DNA of 64,000 nucleotides from Dyella telluris (GTDB lineage Bacteria > Pseudomonadota > Gammaproteobacteria > Xanthomonadales > Rhodanobacteraceae), in the NCBI RefSeq assembly GCF_014297575.1, contig NZ_CP060412.1, positions 4,774,001 through 4,838,000 on the forward strand, in the 5' to 3' direction. Position numbers and translations under genes: made by a program. This document shows positions 45,603 through 55,239 of this stretch, in pieces. Within the stretch, counting starts at the first letter, position 1, and each line of letters starts with the position of its first letter. The notes below the pieces were generated by a model that did no database searches, was not told the origin of the DNA, and was given only the letters and a program-made list of their open reading frames with translations.

Positions 45603-48600
45603 TCAGAAACGCGCCTCCAGCTGCTCGACGAGGGCGCGAATCTGAACCAGCTGGTCAACGATGGCATCCCTGCGCTGGGACAGGGTTTCATGCTCGCTGG
45701 ATTCCAGCGTTTTCGGATCGATCAAACGCAGTGAGCCCACCAGTCGATGAATGAGTTCACGCTGCGTCTCGACGTCGCCGGTGGCGATGGCTGCATCCAG
45801 CCGCGTGATATCGGCGTGCCCGGCATCCAGCAGCCCCTCAAGCAGGCCCTTCAGCTGGGCCTCGGAACCGATCACACCCGCCAGATAGGCCAGCTGATCC
45901 TGACCTGACGACGGCCCGCCGGCATCTTCACCGGCCTGTAGTCCCGAGATCTTCTGGCGCAGCTCGTCCAGCTGCACGGGCTTGGCCAGGAAGTCGTCCA
46001 TGCCGGCCTTGCGGCATTTCTCCACCTGCTCAGGCAAGGCGCTGGCCGACAGCGCAATGATGGGCAGGTGCGCTTGGGTGGCCACTTCCGATTCGCGAAT
46101 GCGCTGGGTCAACGCGTAGCCATCCAATACCGGCATGTGGCAGTCGGTGATGAGCACGTCGTAATGGCCGGCCGCCAGTGCCTCCCATGCCTGCTGTCCA
46201 TCCTCGACCACCGTATGGTCATAACCGAGCAGATCCAGCTGCCGCTCGATCACCACCCGGTTGATGGGGTGATCCTCTGCCACCAGCACGCGCACATGGC
46301 GTGCGCTGTCCGGTGACGCCACCGGCTTCGCCGGACGTTGCGGCTGCAGGCCGAGTACCAGGCGACAGGCGTCCACGCTCGAACGCCAGAGCAGCGGGCT
46401 GCCACACAACATGACTTTGCCATCCTCGACATAGAAACCTCGGGGATCGGTTTCCGGCAGCACATGGATGGCCGGCACCCCCGGCACGGCCACGCCCTGC
46501 TCGATCAGGAGTGCATCGGCGATATAGATATCCGCATCAACCCCCGTGAACTCCGCCACATCCTCGGGATCGACCTCCATGGTGCCCATCCCCATGGCAG
46601 AAAGCGTATTGGCCAGCTCGCGCTCCAGCATGCCGTCACGCGTACACACCAGGGCGCGCTTGCCGGCAAGATCGGGAATGGCTGTTGCGTTCTGCAGCAC
46701 CGGCAAGGTCACCTCGAAAACCGCTTGCGTGCCACCACCGGCCTCGCTGCTGAGGCGGACGTCGCCGCCCATCATGTGCGCAAGCCGGCGGCAGATGCTC
46801 AGCCCCAGCCCGGTACCGCCGAAGCGGCGTGTGGTGGATGCTTCAGCCTGCGTAAAGGGCTGGAACAGGCGATTGAGCTGGTCGGTCGAAATACCGATGC
46901 CCGTATCCGTCACGCCAAAGCGCAGCCGCTGACCGCCGTCCACCGTACCCACCACGTCCACGCGAAGCTCCACATGGCCCACCGAGGTGAACTTCAGTGC
47001 ATTGCTCAGCAGGTTGTTGATGATCTGTCGTATGCGATTGGCATCGCCCCGGTATTCGGACGCCAGGCGCCAGTCCAGCACCAGGTAGATGTGTATGTCC
47101 TTCTGCTGGGCGCGGGCTATAAAGGTACCCATGGCGCCATCGGCCAGCTTGCGCAGGTCGAACGGCCGTGGCTCCAGCTCGAGCTTCTCTGCCTCGATGC
47201 GCGAGAAATCCAGGATGTCATCGAGGATCTGCAGCAAAGCCAGGGCCGAATCCTGCACCATCCCAACCATGTGCGACTGCTCGGGGTTGAGGGGCGTTTT
47301 CGACAGCAGCTCGATCAGGCCAAGCACGCCGGCCATGGGCGTGCGAATTTCGTGGCTCATCATGGCCAGGAAGGCGCTCTTGGCGGCCACGGCGGCTTCG
47401 GCCGTGGCCTTGGCCTCCACCAGCGCCCGCTCCTGCTCCTTCAGCAGGGTGACGTCCGCGCAATAGACGCTCCAGAAATAGCCCCCGCCACCGGTGGGCT
47501 TGAGCTCGCCACCCAGGGTGCGGATCCAGCGAGTGACACCATCCACGACCACGCGAAACTCGACAACCTCTGCATGGTGCGAGCGCGATGCACGCACCAC
47601 CATGGCCCGCACTGCGTCCCGGTCTTGCTGCTGTGCAGTGTCCAGCGGACTGGCCGCGCCGGACAGGATGTCCGCGTGCGACATGCCGAACAGCGCGCGT
47701 GTCGGGCCGCTGACGTACTCGCACGTATATCGTTCGGACGCATCGATATGCAGCCGCATCACCACGCCCGGCAGATTCTCGTTGGTATCGACCAGCCGCT
47801 GCTCCGACGCGCGCGCGCGGGCTTCGGCGACGCGCATGCGCTTGTAGGCAAAACCGATGACGGCGACCACGGAGGCACTGATCGCCAGGCCGAGCAATAC
47901 CCAGCCCCAGGGGGCGCCATAGTTGTAGTCGGCGCGCAGCCAATGGCTGCGCATGGCCTGGCGCTGGCTGTCCTTCAGGTTGCCAATCACATTGTCGATC
48001 AGGCCAGCCAGCCGTGCCTTGTCACGGCTGATACCCATGGTGAAATCCTGATCCAGCCCTGCTGGCGCCACCACATGCAATGAGGCCGCATAACGGTCGC
48101 GTATAAGCGCATCGATGGCCGGCAAGGTACCGATGTAGGCGTCGACTTGACCATCGGACAGCCGCTTGAGTCCTTCCTCGTTGCTGACCACCGGCACCAG
48201 GTCGGTACGCGGCAGCAACATCTTCAGGCTGCTGATGAGCCCGGCCTCTTCGCGTACCGCCACCCTCCTTCCACGCAGATCTTCCGGGCCGGCGATGGCC
48301 GGTCCGCCAAGGCGTGACACGATCACTTCGGGGAAACGTTCGTAGGCGCGGGTAAACGCCATGCTGGACGGGTCGTAATCCGCCGGCATGGCGGCAGCCA
48401 CCAGGTCGACTTCCTTCGCTGCCACTCGTCGCTGAAGTTCATCCAGGTCGCGGGCGGGCACGAACTCCAGCCGCAGCCCGAGCTCACTCTTGATCAGCGA
48501 AAGATAGTCGCTGGACAGGCCGTCGAGCGCGCCATCCTTGTCCATGAAACTGTAGGGGTAACGATCTGCCTCATAACCCACGCGCAACGTGCCGAGTTGG

Positions 48601-49535
48601 GCAAGCCAGCGACGATCGTCCTCGGTGAGGCTACGCCCATGGGCAATAGGTGATGACAAGTCCGCACTGTAGCCCCAGCGTGCCTTCAGATCGGAGAGTT
48701 CGTCGTCGCTGATCGATGCCTCCGCCTTACGCAGGATGGCCGCGAGCATGGCCTGGTCGCGCGGCACCGCCAGCGACGCCTTAAGGGTGCCCATGTCCGG
48801 CAGACGGGCCAGGATGCTCAGGTCGTCACGTTCACGTTCGGCCAGCAGCCAGCGGGTTCGACCAGGGGTACCGATGAACGCATCGGCCTGCCCCTGCGCG
48901 ACCATGTCCAGCGCCTGCCGCGCGTCGTCGGCATACACCATGGTGGCGTCGGGAAACCGCTGTTTGATCCGCTGATTGAAATATTTGCCGAAGCGCTCGG
49001 TAGCTATGCGTGCGTGCGCCAGGCTGCTCTCGTCGAGAATCTGCAGGTCGCCCTTGCGCGCCGCCATGACGAAGCCCGATTCCACGTAAGGCTTTAGGTA
49101 CTCAAACCGGCTGTTTCGCCCGTACGGCTGGGCCACCAGCAGGTCGAACGGGACGGGTTTGTCCACGTCGTCGAAAGCTACGTAATCCCATTCGGTAAAG
49201 GGACGAAACTGCAAGCGCAGCCCCACCCGGCTGGCCAGTCGTTTCGCATAGTCCACGCCAAAACCATCCGGGGCGCCAGCCACCCAGGCTTCCAGCGGAA
49301 AGTGATTCCCGGCATACACGCCCACCTGTATCACCGGATGAGCCGCGATCCACGCGGATTCCTGCGGCGACAGTTCAACCCCGGCCGTCGATGCGGCGCG
49401 TGCGCCAGACACCAGCAAGAACAACACGACCAGCGCAGTCAGCCAGGTTCGCACCTTGCGCGACCGCACACCGACGCTTGGTCGATGCCAGGAATCCTGC
49501 AGATTGGCACTGGCCACCGGCCGCCTGCGATGCAT
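45603..49535 (-). CDS. BvgS/EvgS-type hybrid sensor histidine kinase
   Basis: The 1310-residue kinase has a leader helix (30-47), two tandem periplasmic Venus-flytrap SBP_bac_3 domains (about 65-290 and 312-530), a membrane helix (545-563), a PAS domain (about 580-700), HisKA with phospho-acceptor His728 (MMSHEIRTPM), HATPase motifs NNLLSNALKF, DTGIGIS and GGTGLGLS, a receiver with Asp1131 (VLITDCHMPVLDGY) and a C-terminal HPt-like domain with His1263 (IHRLVGSLRL). This is the unorthodox His-Asp-His relay of BvgS/EvgS. It is divergent from its NarL-type partner, 156 bases away. A flytrap pair often senses small metabolites. The ligand is unknown. Confidence 0.94.
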   Translation of the reverse strand: MHRRRPVASANLQDSWHRPSVGVRSRKVRTWLTALVVLFLLVSGARAASTAGVELSPQESAWIAAHPVIQVGVYAGNHFPLEAWVAGAPDGFGVDYAKRLASRVGLRLQFRPFTEWDYVAFDDVDKPVPFDLLVAQPYGRNSRFEYLKPYVESGFVMAARKGDLQILDESSLAHARIATERFGKYFNQRIKQRFPDATMVYADDARQALDMVAQGQADAFIGTPGRTRWLLAERERDDLSILARLPDMGTLKASLAVPRDQAMLAAILRKAEASISDDELSDLKARWGYSADLSSPIAHGRSLTEDDRRWLAQLGTLRVGYEADRYPYSFMDKDGALDGLSSDYLSLIKSELGLRLEFVPARDLDELQRRVAAKEVDLVAAAMPADYDPSSMAFTRAYERFPEVIVSRLGGPAIAGPEDLRGRRVAVREEAGLISSLKMLLPRTDLVPVVSNEEGLKRLSDGQVDAYIGTLPAIDALIRDRYAASLHVVAPAGLDQDFTMGISRDKARLAGLIDNVIGNLKDSQRQAMRSHWLRADYNYGAPWGWVLLGLAISASVVAVIGFAYKRMRVAEARARASEQRLVDTNENLPGVVMRLHIDASERYTCEYVSGPTRALFGMSHADILSGAASPLDTAQQQDRDAVRAMVVRASRSHHAEVVEFRVVVDGVTRWIRTLGGELKPTGGGGYFWSVYCADVTLLKEQERALVEAKATAEAAVAAKSAFLAMMSHEIRTPMAGVLGLIELLSKTPLNPEQSHMVGMVQDSALALLQILDDILDFSRIEAEKLELEPRPFDLRKLADGAMGTFIARAQQKDIHIYLVLDWRLASEYRGDANRIRQIINNLLSNALKFTSVGHVELRVDVVGTVDGGQRLRFGVTDTGIGISTDQLNRLFQPFTQAEASTTRRFGGTGLGLSICRRLAHMMGGDVRLSSEAGGGTQAVFEVTLPVLQNATAIPDLAGKRALVCTRDGMLERELANTLSAMGMGTMEVDPEDVAEFTGVDADIYIADALLIEQGVAVPGVPAIHVLPETDPRGFYVEDGKVMLCGSPLLWRSSVDACRLVLGLQPQRPAKPVASPDSARHVRVLVAEDHPINRVVIERQLDLLGYDHTVVEDGQQAWEALAAGHYDVLITDCHMPVLDGYALTQRIRESEVATQAHLPIIALSASALPEQVEKCRKAGMDDFLAKPVQLDELRQKISGLQAGEDAGGPSSGQDQLAYLAGVIGSEAQLKGLLEGLLDAGHADITRLDAAIATGDVETQRELIHRLVGSLRLIDPKTLESSEHETLSQRRDAIVDQLVQIRALVEQLEARF

Positions 49536-49691
49536 AAACGCCCCGGACTTCTCTGAACTGAGATATCAGAATAAGTGTCGTATGCGAGACCCATCCATGA
49601 GATTTATCCGAATTGCCCTTGGCGACCGTCGCCGCAGACATCGGGATGGCTATTCTTGCCATCTACTTCCAGATCACCCTTTTCGCCTGCC

Positions 49692-50330
49692 ATGTCCATT
49701 CGAGCCTTTCTCGCCGACGATCACCCCATCGTGCGCGCCAGCGTCAGCATGGAGATCAGCCGCATGAGTGATGTCCATGTTGTTGGTGAAGCTTCCACTG
49801 CCGACGAACTCATCACGTTCATCCGCACCGGTGCATGCGACCTTCTGGTCACGGACTTCAACATGCCAGGCAACATCGATGAAGACGGACTGGCCATGCT
49901 CGACGCCATCCGGCGACTGCAGCCCACGCTTCCGGTGATCGTATTGACCATGCTCACCAATTCCGCCCTGCTTCGCGCCATCCACGAACGCGGCATTGCA
50001 GGCATCGTGATCAAATCCGATGGCATGAGCGAGCTTGCCTCCGCCCTGCGGGCTGTCGTGGCTGGCGACATCTACGTTAGCGCAAATGCCCGGGCCCTGT
50101 TCCAGACTGCCACCCGGCGGGATGCCGCGGCACCAGGCATGGCCCTGACCGATCGCGAAGCCGAGGTCCTGCGCCTGTTCGCCTCTGGCCGTACGGTTTC
50201 CGAAATTGCCGTCCAGCGTGGGCGCAGCGTAAAAACCATCAGCCACCAGAAGATCAGCGCCATGAACAAGCTCGGGTTGCGCAACGACCCAGAGCTTTAC
50301 ACGTATGCGCACGAACATGGACTGTGCTGA
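49692..50330 (+). CDS. NarL/BvgA-type response regulator
   Basis: This 212-residue protein, from ATG 49692, has a receiver domain (FLADDHPIVRASVSMEIS, phospho-acceptor Asp in LLVTDFNMPG at about residue 56) and a C-terminal LuxR helix-turn-helix (LTDREAEVLRLFASGRTVSE, SVKTISHQKISAMNKLGL). It is the evident partner of the divergent hybrid kinase, as BvgA is to BvgS. The fimbrial cluster on its right side is a plausible target, as is the gene at 50643. Confidence 0.93.
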   Translation: MSIRAFLADDHPIVRASVSMEISRMSDVHVVGEASTADELITFIRTGACDLLVTDFNMPGNIDEDGLAMLDAIRRLQPTLPVIVLTMLTNSALLRAIHERGIAGIVIKSDGMSELASALRAVVAGDIYVSANARALFQTATRRDAAAPGMALTDREAEVLRLFASGRTVSEIAVQRGRSVKTISHQKISAMNKLGLRNDPELYTYAHEHGLC

Positions 50331-50373
50331 TTACCTAAGTACATCCGCTTAGGTAGCTGAGCATACGTTGACT

Positions 50374-50401
50374 GGCCGCCATAAGGCGGCCTTCTTCTTT
50401 T
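50374..50401 (+). terminator. terminator of the response regulator
   Basis: GGCCGCC-ATAA-GGCGGCC forms a 7-bp stem with a 4-base loop and is followed by TTCTTCTTTT. Confidence 0.9.
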
Positions 50402-50552
50402 GGATAGCTCATGGCCAAAAGATGGCGACAGATTCTACAGCCCCGACTACACCTCACACGGGACAGCCATATGTACCAGCAACCAATCAGTTGAATCCAT
50501 ACAAGCCTTATCCTCTACATCGAAAGGTAGACTATGAATCAATCGACACTCA

Positions 50553-50576
50553 AATAAGAAGCCGCCTGTGCGGCCT
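50553..50576 (-). terminator. terminator of the tandem-domain exported protein
   Basis: On the minus strand GCCGC-ACAG-GCGGC runs into TTCTTATTT, about 70 bases past the stop at 50643. On the plus strand the hairpin is followed by CCTCCTATTTT, so it may act in both directions. Confidence 0.75.
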
Positions 50577-50642
50577 CCTATTTTGCGGACTAACGGGCAC
50601 TGGTAGATAACCAACCAATGGGCATCGGTAAAGCCCCCCCTG

Positions 50643-51296
50643 TTACCTAGCGAAGATCGTACCGTTCTGCTGCTGGCAAACATTTAGTGTTGCGCTGATC
50701 ATCTGGCCAGTGGTGGTATCCACAAGACCAGCGGCAGTGATGAAAGACCCGCCGGGCGGCGTGGACGGGAGACACCCAAAGTTCGCATTGTATTCGTCGT
50801 GCTTCCCGATGTAGATGTTTGTTCCTTTCCAATTCACGCTCATGGGACGCCCAGCATAAGTTGCCGTGCAATTCCCTCCCCATCCATCGTCGCACTCCAG
50901 CTTCATGCTCTGGATCCCGACTGTGTCAACAGTCGACTGCGACTTCGCAAATACTGGGCTGCTTATCGAAGGACAGACTTGGACTGTCACCCCCGCCTTC
51001 TTGCCGGTAGTCAGATCTACGGGACCAGAAGCAGTGATGAACGATCCACCGTTTGGCGCGGTAACACAAGAGAAATTCATGGCTGAAAACCGAGATGCAG
51101 CTATATCCATATTTACGTTTACTCCCTCCCACGTAGACGCCAATGGCGCCCCGTCATACGTCGCCTGGCAATTTCCCCCAACGGCGCTCTGGCACGAGAG
51201 TTCTATGCTTTGGGGACCCGCCTGTGCAGAAGTCGGGAATGACACAACGGATAACGTCAAGGCTAACAACGACAGACCCACTACTTCACCCTTCAT
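50643..51296 (-). CDS. exported protein of two tandem homologous domains, function unknown
   Basis: The 217-residue protein has a signal peptide (1-26, ending PTSAQA) and a good ribosome site (AAAGGAT, about 7 bases). The mature part is two copies of one 90-residue unit: QSIELSCQSAVGGNCQATYD...VQVCPS and QSMKLECDDGWGGNCTATYA...LNVCQQ. Each copy keeps four Cys at equivalent places, matching W..VN and GGSFITA, and a final V.VC strand. This is a periplasmic or secreted disulfide-stabilised beta-fold that I do not recognise. It follows the usher gene by 121 bases on the same strand, so it may be a fimbrial accessory or tip protein. It may also have its own promoter. Confidence 0.8.
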   Translation of the reverse strand: MKGEVVGLSLLALTLSVVSFPTSAQAGPQSIELSCQSAVGGNCQATYDGAPLASTWEGVNVNMDIAASRFSAMNFSCVTAPNGGSFITASGPVDLTTGKKAGVTVQVCPSISSPVFAKSQSTVDTVGIQSMKLECDDGWGGNCTATYAGRPMSVNWKGTNIYIGKHDEYNANFGCLPSTPPGGSFITAAGLVDTTTGQMISATLNVCQQQNGTIFAR

Positions 51297-51417
51297 AGTT
51301 CAATCCTTTCCTTTGATGTTCTTCAAACTCAATTGATGACATACAGCGGGATTGCGGAGATCGGCAAGGCTTAGAGAAATTAATCTCGCGATGAGGCCTC
51401 CTCGGCATCTAGCCTAT

Positions 51418-54282
51418 TCAGTGGCACATCACATTGGTTACATCGAGAATTGACACCTGCCCCTTGGACCGGGCGGGCAGCTGATAATTGACCCGGCACT
51501 GCTCGTGATCTGAGTCTCCCCAGTGCACGGTGAGCACACCGCCTTCTTCCGCTCCGCGCACGAACATCTGTCCACCCTGGCCAACGGTGCCCACACTGTT
51601 GCCGTTGGCGTCGATCACCTCCGCACCGAACGGAAGCACCTCCCCGTTGGGCTGCGTGGCACGAATCAGTGCCGCGCGGCCCGATACGGTATTGAACTTC
51701 AACGGCACAACGGCGCCGGCGCGTGGCGCCGTCTGAAGACGCGTAGTCTGAAGCTCCACGTCCATCGACGTACTGGTGGGATCCAGCGTCACGTCGTTCA
51801 TGCGGTAAGGCATGAGGCTGGTGGCTACCGCATAGCCTCGACCGTCGATCTTGGTTTGCCCGCTGCTGGAAACGCGGGCGCCCTTGGCATCGGGAGCCTC
51901 AATAATGGCAATGGGACTGTTGAGGTCGATCTGCGGGGCCAGCGTGACGCCGCCACCGTGTACGACGACGCCACCCGAAGCACCCACCGACCCCTGCTGG
52001 TAGTGGCTGGAGTACGAATAGCCCGCATTGAGGTTTCCATAAGCGGCCTGCCAACCCATGTTGCCGCTGGCGGTGGTGCTGCTATTGCTGTTGCCGGTAT
52101 CGGCGTAGTTGACGTTGGCGTTGTAGTTGTACTGGCTGCGATCACCGAACGTGCCATTGATACCCACACGATCGTTGTTGCCCATGGTGTCATCGTGCTG
52201 CAGGGCAGCCGACAGCATGGGCGCGTTCTTGGACGAGGGACCACCAAGCGGTATGGAGATATTGAGGCCGAACTGGTTGTCGTAGCGCCCACCGCGAAAC
52301 ACGGGGCTGGAGGTGTAGGTACGACTGGCGGTCAGGCCGTAGTTCACGCGGCGATAGGTATTGCTATAGCCCAACTGGTAAGTGGTGGCATCGGGCATGC
52401 CGTTCCAGTAGGTATTGCGCGAGCCGTTGAAATAGAGCTGGCCGTACTTGCCGCCGAAATCCTGGTTGAGCGTCACCTGGATGCGCTGTCTGGAGCGAAG
52501 CACCGTGGGTGCTGCCCAGTCGACACTATGCATGGAGGTCAGCTGGTCCTGCGTCTGGACAGCATCGCTCAACGTCAGGAACTTGCTGTTGGAGTAGCGA
52601 TACGAGGCCACCGCAAGCGTGGTGCCTGAGGTTGGAATCGCCTTGGAGTACGACAGGCGCGCGCTGTACCCCGACAACGAGTTGTCGGCACCCTTGAAGG
52701 TGGTATGCGAATTGGTGACGTCGAGCGCGAACGCACCCACCGGCGTGTTGACCGCCGCACCGCCAAGGTAGGAGTGGTACAGATCGCGATAGGTGGATTG
52801 CACGCCGGCATACAGCGTCAGCCAGTTGGTGATGCCGCGCTGGTAGGTACCTTCCACGAAGTACGGCTTGCCGTTCTGTAGCGTGGTGTCACGCACCTGG
52901 CCGTCGGTGATGGCCCAGCGACTGACGCCCGGGCGCAGCAGCATGGGGACAGCCGAGTACGGCACGGAGAAGGTATGGGTAGAGCCATCTGCCTCGAATA
53001 CCGTGACGTTGAGGTCGCCGCCGTAGCCCGTCGAATACAGGTCATTGATGACGAACGGACCGGGAGCCACCGTAGTCTCGTACAGCAGGTTGCCGTTCTG
53101 CCGAACCTCCACGCGGGCCTGCGTGTTTGCCACGCCGCGCACCACTGGCGCAAAGCCCTGCTGCGAATCGGGCAACATGCGATCGTCGCTGTAGACGGTG
53201 GCACCACGGAATGGCGTGGTATCGAACACGATGCCCTGTGTATAGCTGTCGCCCACGGTGAACTGGGCTTTCCACTTCGTAATGTCGTGGGTCGCCGTAG
53301 TATTGAAGTTGTGCCAGGTGGTGCGACCGGTCTTCTGGTCCCATTGCCCCGTCTCCACGCTACGGACACGCCACCCCGCCACATTCAGGCCAAGATTGAG
53401 ACCCAGATACGCATTGATGTCGTTGTAGCGGTAGCCGGTACTGCTCGCGGGCGAATAGCTACCGATCTGCACGGGTACATAGGCACCCGTGTTGCTCAGC
53501 ATGTAGTTGCCGGTACTGCTCGGCACGTAGACGCCACCCGGCCCCTGCGTATAGTACGTACCGCTCTGCACCTGGACGGGCGTACCGTCCGTGCTGATCG
53601 CATTGCCGCCGCTCGCCCGGGGCCCGCTGTAGCTCTGGTTGACGGAGTAGGCGTTGAAGTTGTAGCCCAGCAGGAAGGCCGCTTCGCCCTGATCCCACAA
53701 CTCCGGACTGACGTAGCCGCGCGCTCGCTTGAGCAGGGACGCCTGCGGAATGGACACATCCAGGCGAAGCTCGCCCATGTCCATCGTTACGGTGGCTTCC
53801 GGACTGACATCACTCATGGAAATGCAGGGGTTCTGCGGATTGACGACGGTCGCGTCGAGCTTGCCGACATCAACCCCCATTGTCACCAGATCGGCATAGT
53901 GGAAGCATGGCTGTGCGTTCTTCAGGCCATCGACGGCGCGGAACTGGACGTTCTGGCGCGAGATCCGCCCCTCGTTGACATAGATGTCGACGTTGTAGCT
54001 TCCCGGCAGAACGGTGACGCCGTTTTCGAAGCGTGACACGTCGACGGTCGACTTGCCCGTCCCGATAAACGCCTCGCTGAACTGCACAGAGCCGGGTTCT
54101 GCACTTGCCGGCTCGAGGGCCGCGGCACTGGCCGGCTCAATGCCTGCAGCCGCAGCAAATGCAAACCCCGGAACCATGCCCAGGGCACCGAGCACCGACC
54201 ATGCAAGCAGCCGGGGACGAAAAGTCTCGTGCGGACATTCCCTTCCCTGCGAAGTCGAACGATTGTGCCTCAGCATGACCAT
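51418..54282 (-). CDS. outer-membrane fimbrial usher (FimD/PapC family) with an unusual insertion
   Basis: The 954-residue usher starts at ATG 54282 (AGGGAA 7 bases upstream). A signal peptide leads to an N-terminal chaperone-binding domain (SVQFSEAFIGTGKSTVDVSR ... CFHYADLVTMGVDV) and a 24-strand barrel. Around residues 340-420 are conserved usher segments (FTVGDSYTQGIVFDTTPFRG; GRTAGVANTQARVEV-type plug region with VRGVANTQARVEVRQNG). The C-terminal domains end RVNYQLPARSKGQVSILDVTNVMCH. Between barrel strands near residues 219-283 there is a 65-residue Gly/Ser/Tyr-rich insertion. It assembles fimbriae with the chaperone and pilin encoded just upstream. Confidence 0.93.
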   Translation of the reverse strand: MVMLRHNRSTSQGRECPHETFRPRLLAWSVLGALGMVPGFAFAAAAGIEPASAAALEPASAEPGSVQFSEAFIGTGKSTVDVSRFENGVTVLPGSYNVDIYVNEGRISRQNVQFRAVDGLKNAQPCFHYADLVTMGVDVGKLDATVVNPQNPCISMSDVSPEATVTMDMGELRLDVSIPQASLLKRARGYVSPELWDQGEAAFLLGYNFNAYSVNQSYSGPRASGGNAISTDGTPVQVQSGTYYTQGPGGVYVPSSTGNYMLSNTGAYVPVQIGSYSPASSTGYRYNDINAYLGLNLGLNVAGWRVRSVETGQWDQKTGRTTWHNFNTTATHDITKWKAQFTVGDSYTQGIVFDTTPFRGATVYSDDRMLPDSQQGFAPVVRGVANTQARVEVRQNGNLLYETTVAPGPFVINDLYSTGYGGDLNVTVFEADGSTHTFSVPYSAVPMLLRPGVSRWAITDGQVRDTTLQNGKPYFVEGTYQRGITNWLTLYAGVQSTYRDLYHSYLGGAAVNTPVGAFALDVTNSHTTFKGADNSLSGYSARLSYSKAIPTSGTTLAVASYRYSNSKFLTLSDAVQTQDQLTSMHSVDWAAPTVLRSRQRIQVTLNQDFGGKYGQLYFNGSRNTYWNGMPDATTYQLGYSNTYRRVNYGLTASRTYTSSPVFRGGRYDNQFGLNISIPLGGPSSKNAPMLSAALQHDDTMGNNDRVGINGTFGDRSQYNYNANVNYADTGNSNSSTTASGNMGWQAAYGNLNAGYSYSSHYQQGSVGASGGVVVHGGGVTLAPQIDLNSPIAIIEAPDAKGARVSSSGQTKIDGRGYAVATSLMPYRMNDVTLDPTSTSMDVELQTTRLQTAPRAGAVVPLKFNTVSGRAALIRATQPNGEVLPFGAEVIDANGNSVGTVGQGGQMFVRGAEEGGVLTVHWGDSDHEQCRVNYQLPARSKGQVSILDVTNVMCH

Positions 54283-54413
54283 GTTCTTCCCTGCGGTGCG
54301 TTTTTTGGGCAAATGCTGCTCGTCCAGGCGCCAAAGGCAGCCTGGTCAGGTGAGCAACTTGAATGAATGTGCAGCGAACAAGGCCTGTCGGGACGGCCTT
54401 GACGCGCCCTAAA

Positions 54414-55148
54414 TCAGCGGGTGTAACTCACGTCGTGTTCGTTGAAGCCGCCGTAGTCGTTGATCACCGTAACCACCAGCTTGTTGCTGGCGTCCGGGGC
54501 ACCGGTGACAGGTGTGGTCGCTTTGCCCATGGCTGGACACATGCCGCCCTTGCTTACCGACTGCACCGGCGCCGAGCCTTTGAAGGTCACGTCGCTGAAA
54601 GACACGTTGAACGGCGTGTTATTGGTGCACTCCACCAAATAGCCTTTCGCGTCCTGCAAGATATGCCAGCTTGCCTGGTCGGCAGCACTATCCGGACTAC
54701 CCTGAAGGCCCTTCGGCCGATAGAAGAGCTTCATGCGCGAACGCACGGCAAGCTGCATGTAGTTTTCCGCGTGATCCGAGCCGGCTTTTGGTTTGGGAGG
54801 AATCTCCAGAACATTCAGCCAGAACACTGTCTCGCGATCCTGCGGCAGCTCTGCACCAGTAAACATGATGCGCAATGTCTGTCCTTTGCCAGGATCCACT
54901 CGCGCCATTGGCGGCGTGATCAGGAACGGGGCCTTGCTGGTATCCGGCCTGGTGCTGGCATCACCCTCGTCAACCCATGCCTGGATAAGACGGGTTTCCT
55001 TGCCGTCATTGACCATGCTGAGGGATACCTCACGCTGATCGGCGGGATACACCACGCGGGTGCCATTGATGGTGATGCCGGCATGCACTGCGCCAGCACC
55101 AGCGACTGACAATGCAACGGCGAAGAGGGTACTGCCAAAGACTTTCAT
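54414..55148 (-). CDS. periplasmic fimbrial chaperone (PapD family)
   Basis: The protein (244 residues from ATG 55148) has a signal peptide ending near GAVHAG. The two immunoglobulin-like domains carry the family motifs: INGTRVVYPADQREVSLSMVN with its partner Arg in strand A1, and ARVDPGKGQTLRIMFTGAEL. The YRP motif (LFYRPKGLQG) marks the conserved Arg-Pro stretch that donates strand G1 to pilin subunits. It lies between the pilin and usher genes, the standard chaperone-usher order. Confidence 0.93.
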   Translation of the reverse strand: MKVFGSTLFAVALSVAGAGAVHAGITINGTRVVYPADQREVSLSMVNDGKETRLIQAWVDEGDASTRPDTSKAPFLITPPMARVDPGKGQTLRIMFTGAELPQDRETVFWLNVLEIPPKPKAGSDHAENYMQLAVRSRMKLFYRPKGLQGSPDSAADQASWHILQDAKGYLVECTNNTPFNVSFSDVTFKGSAPVQSVSKGGMCPAMGKATTPVTGAPDASNKLVVTVINDYGGFNEHDVSYTR

Positions 55149-55239
55149 GTTGCTGCTCACTTGGCTAAGGGCACAAAGGCGATTACGACAAGGCAGGGCC
55201 GGATAGTCCGGCCCTGCCGCCGAAGGCCTGAGCAGGCGA

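Larger units (their letters stand above)
50331..50642. other. intergenic region between regulator and tandem-domain gene, lower GC
   Basis: 312 bases between convergent genes. It contains two hairpins (listed as terminators). A plus-strand frame (50422-50610, beginning MATDSTAPTT) has no credible ribosome site and codon use unlike its neighbours. I do not call it a gene. The lower GC than flanking DNA may mark old horizontally acquired sequence. Confidence 0.5.

Noticed and set aside
46338..48083. 581-residue plus-strand frame opposite the hybrid kinase
   Set aside because: Overlaps conserved HisKA, HATPase and receiver motifs on the minus strand.
50368..50610. Small plus-strand frame downstream of the response regulator
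   Set aside because: It begins at the terminator hairpin, lacks a ribosome site and has no similarity that I recognise.
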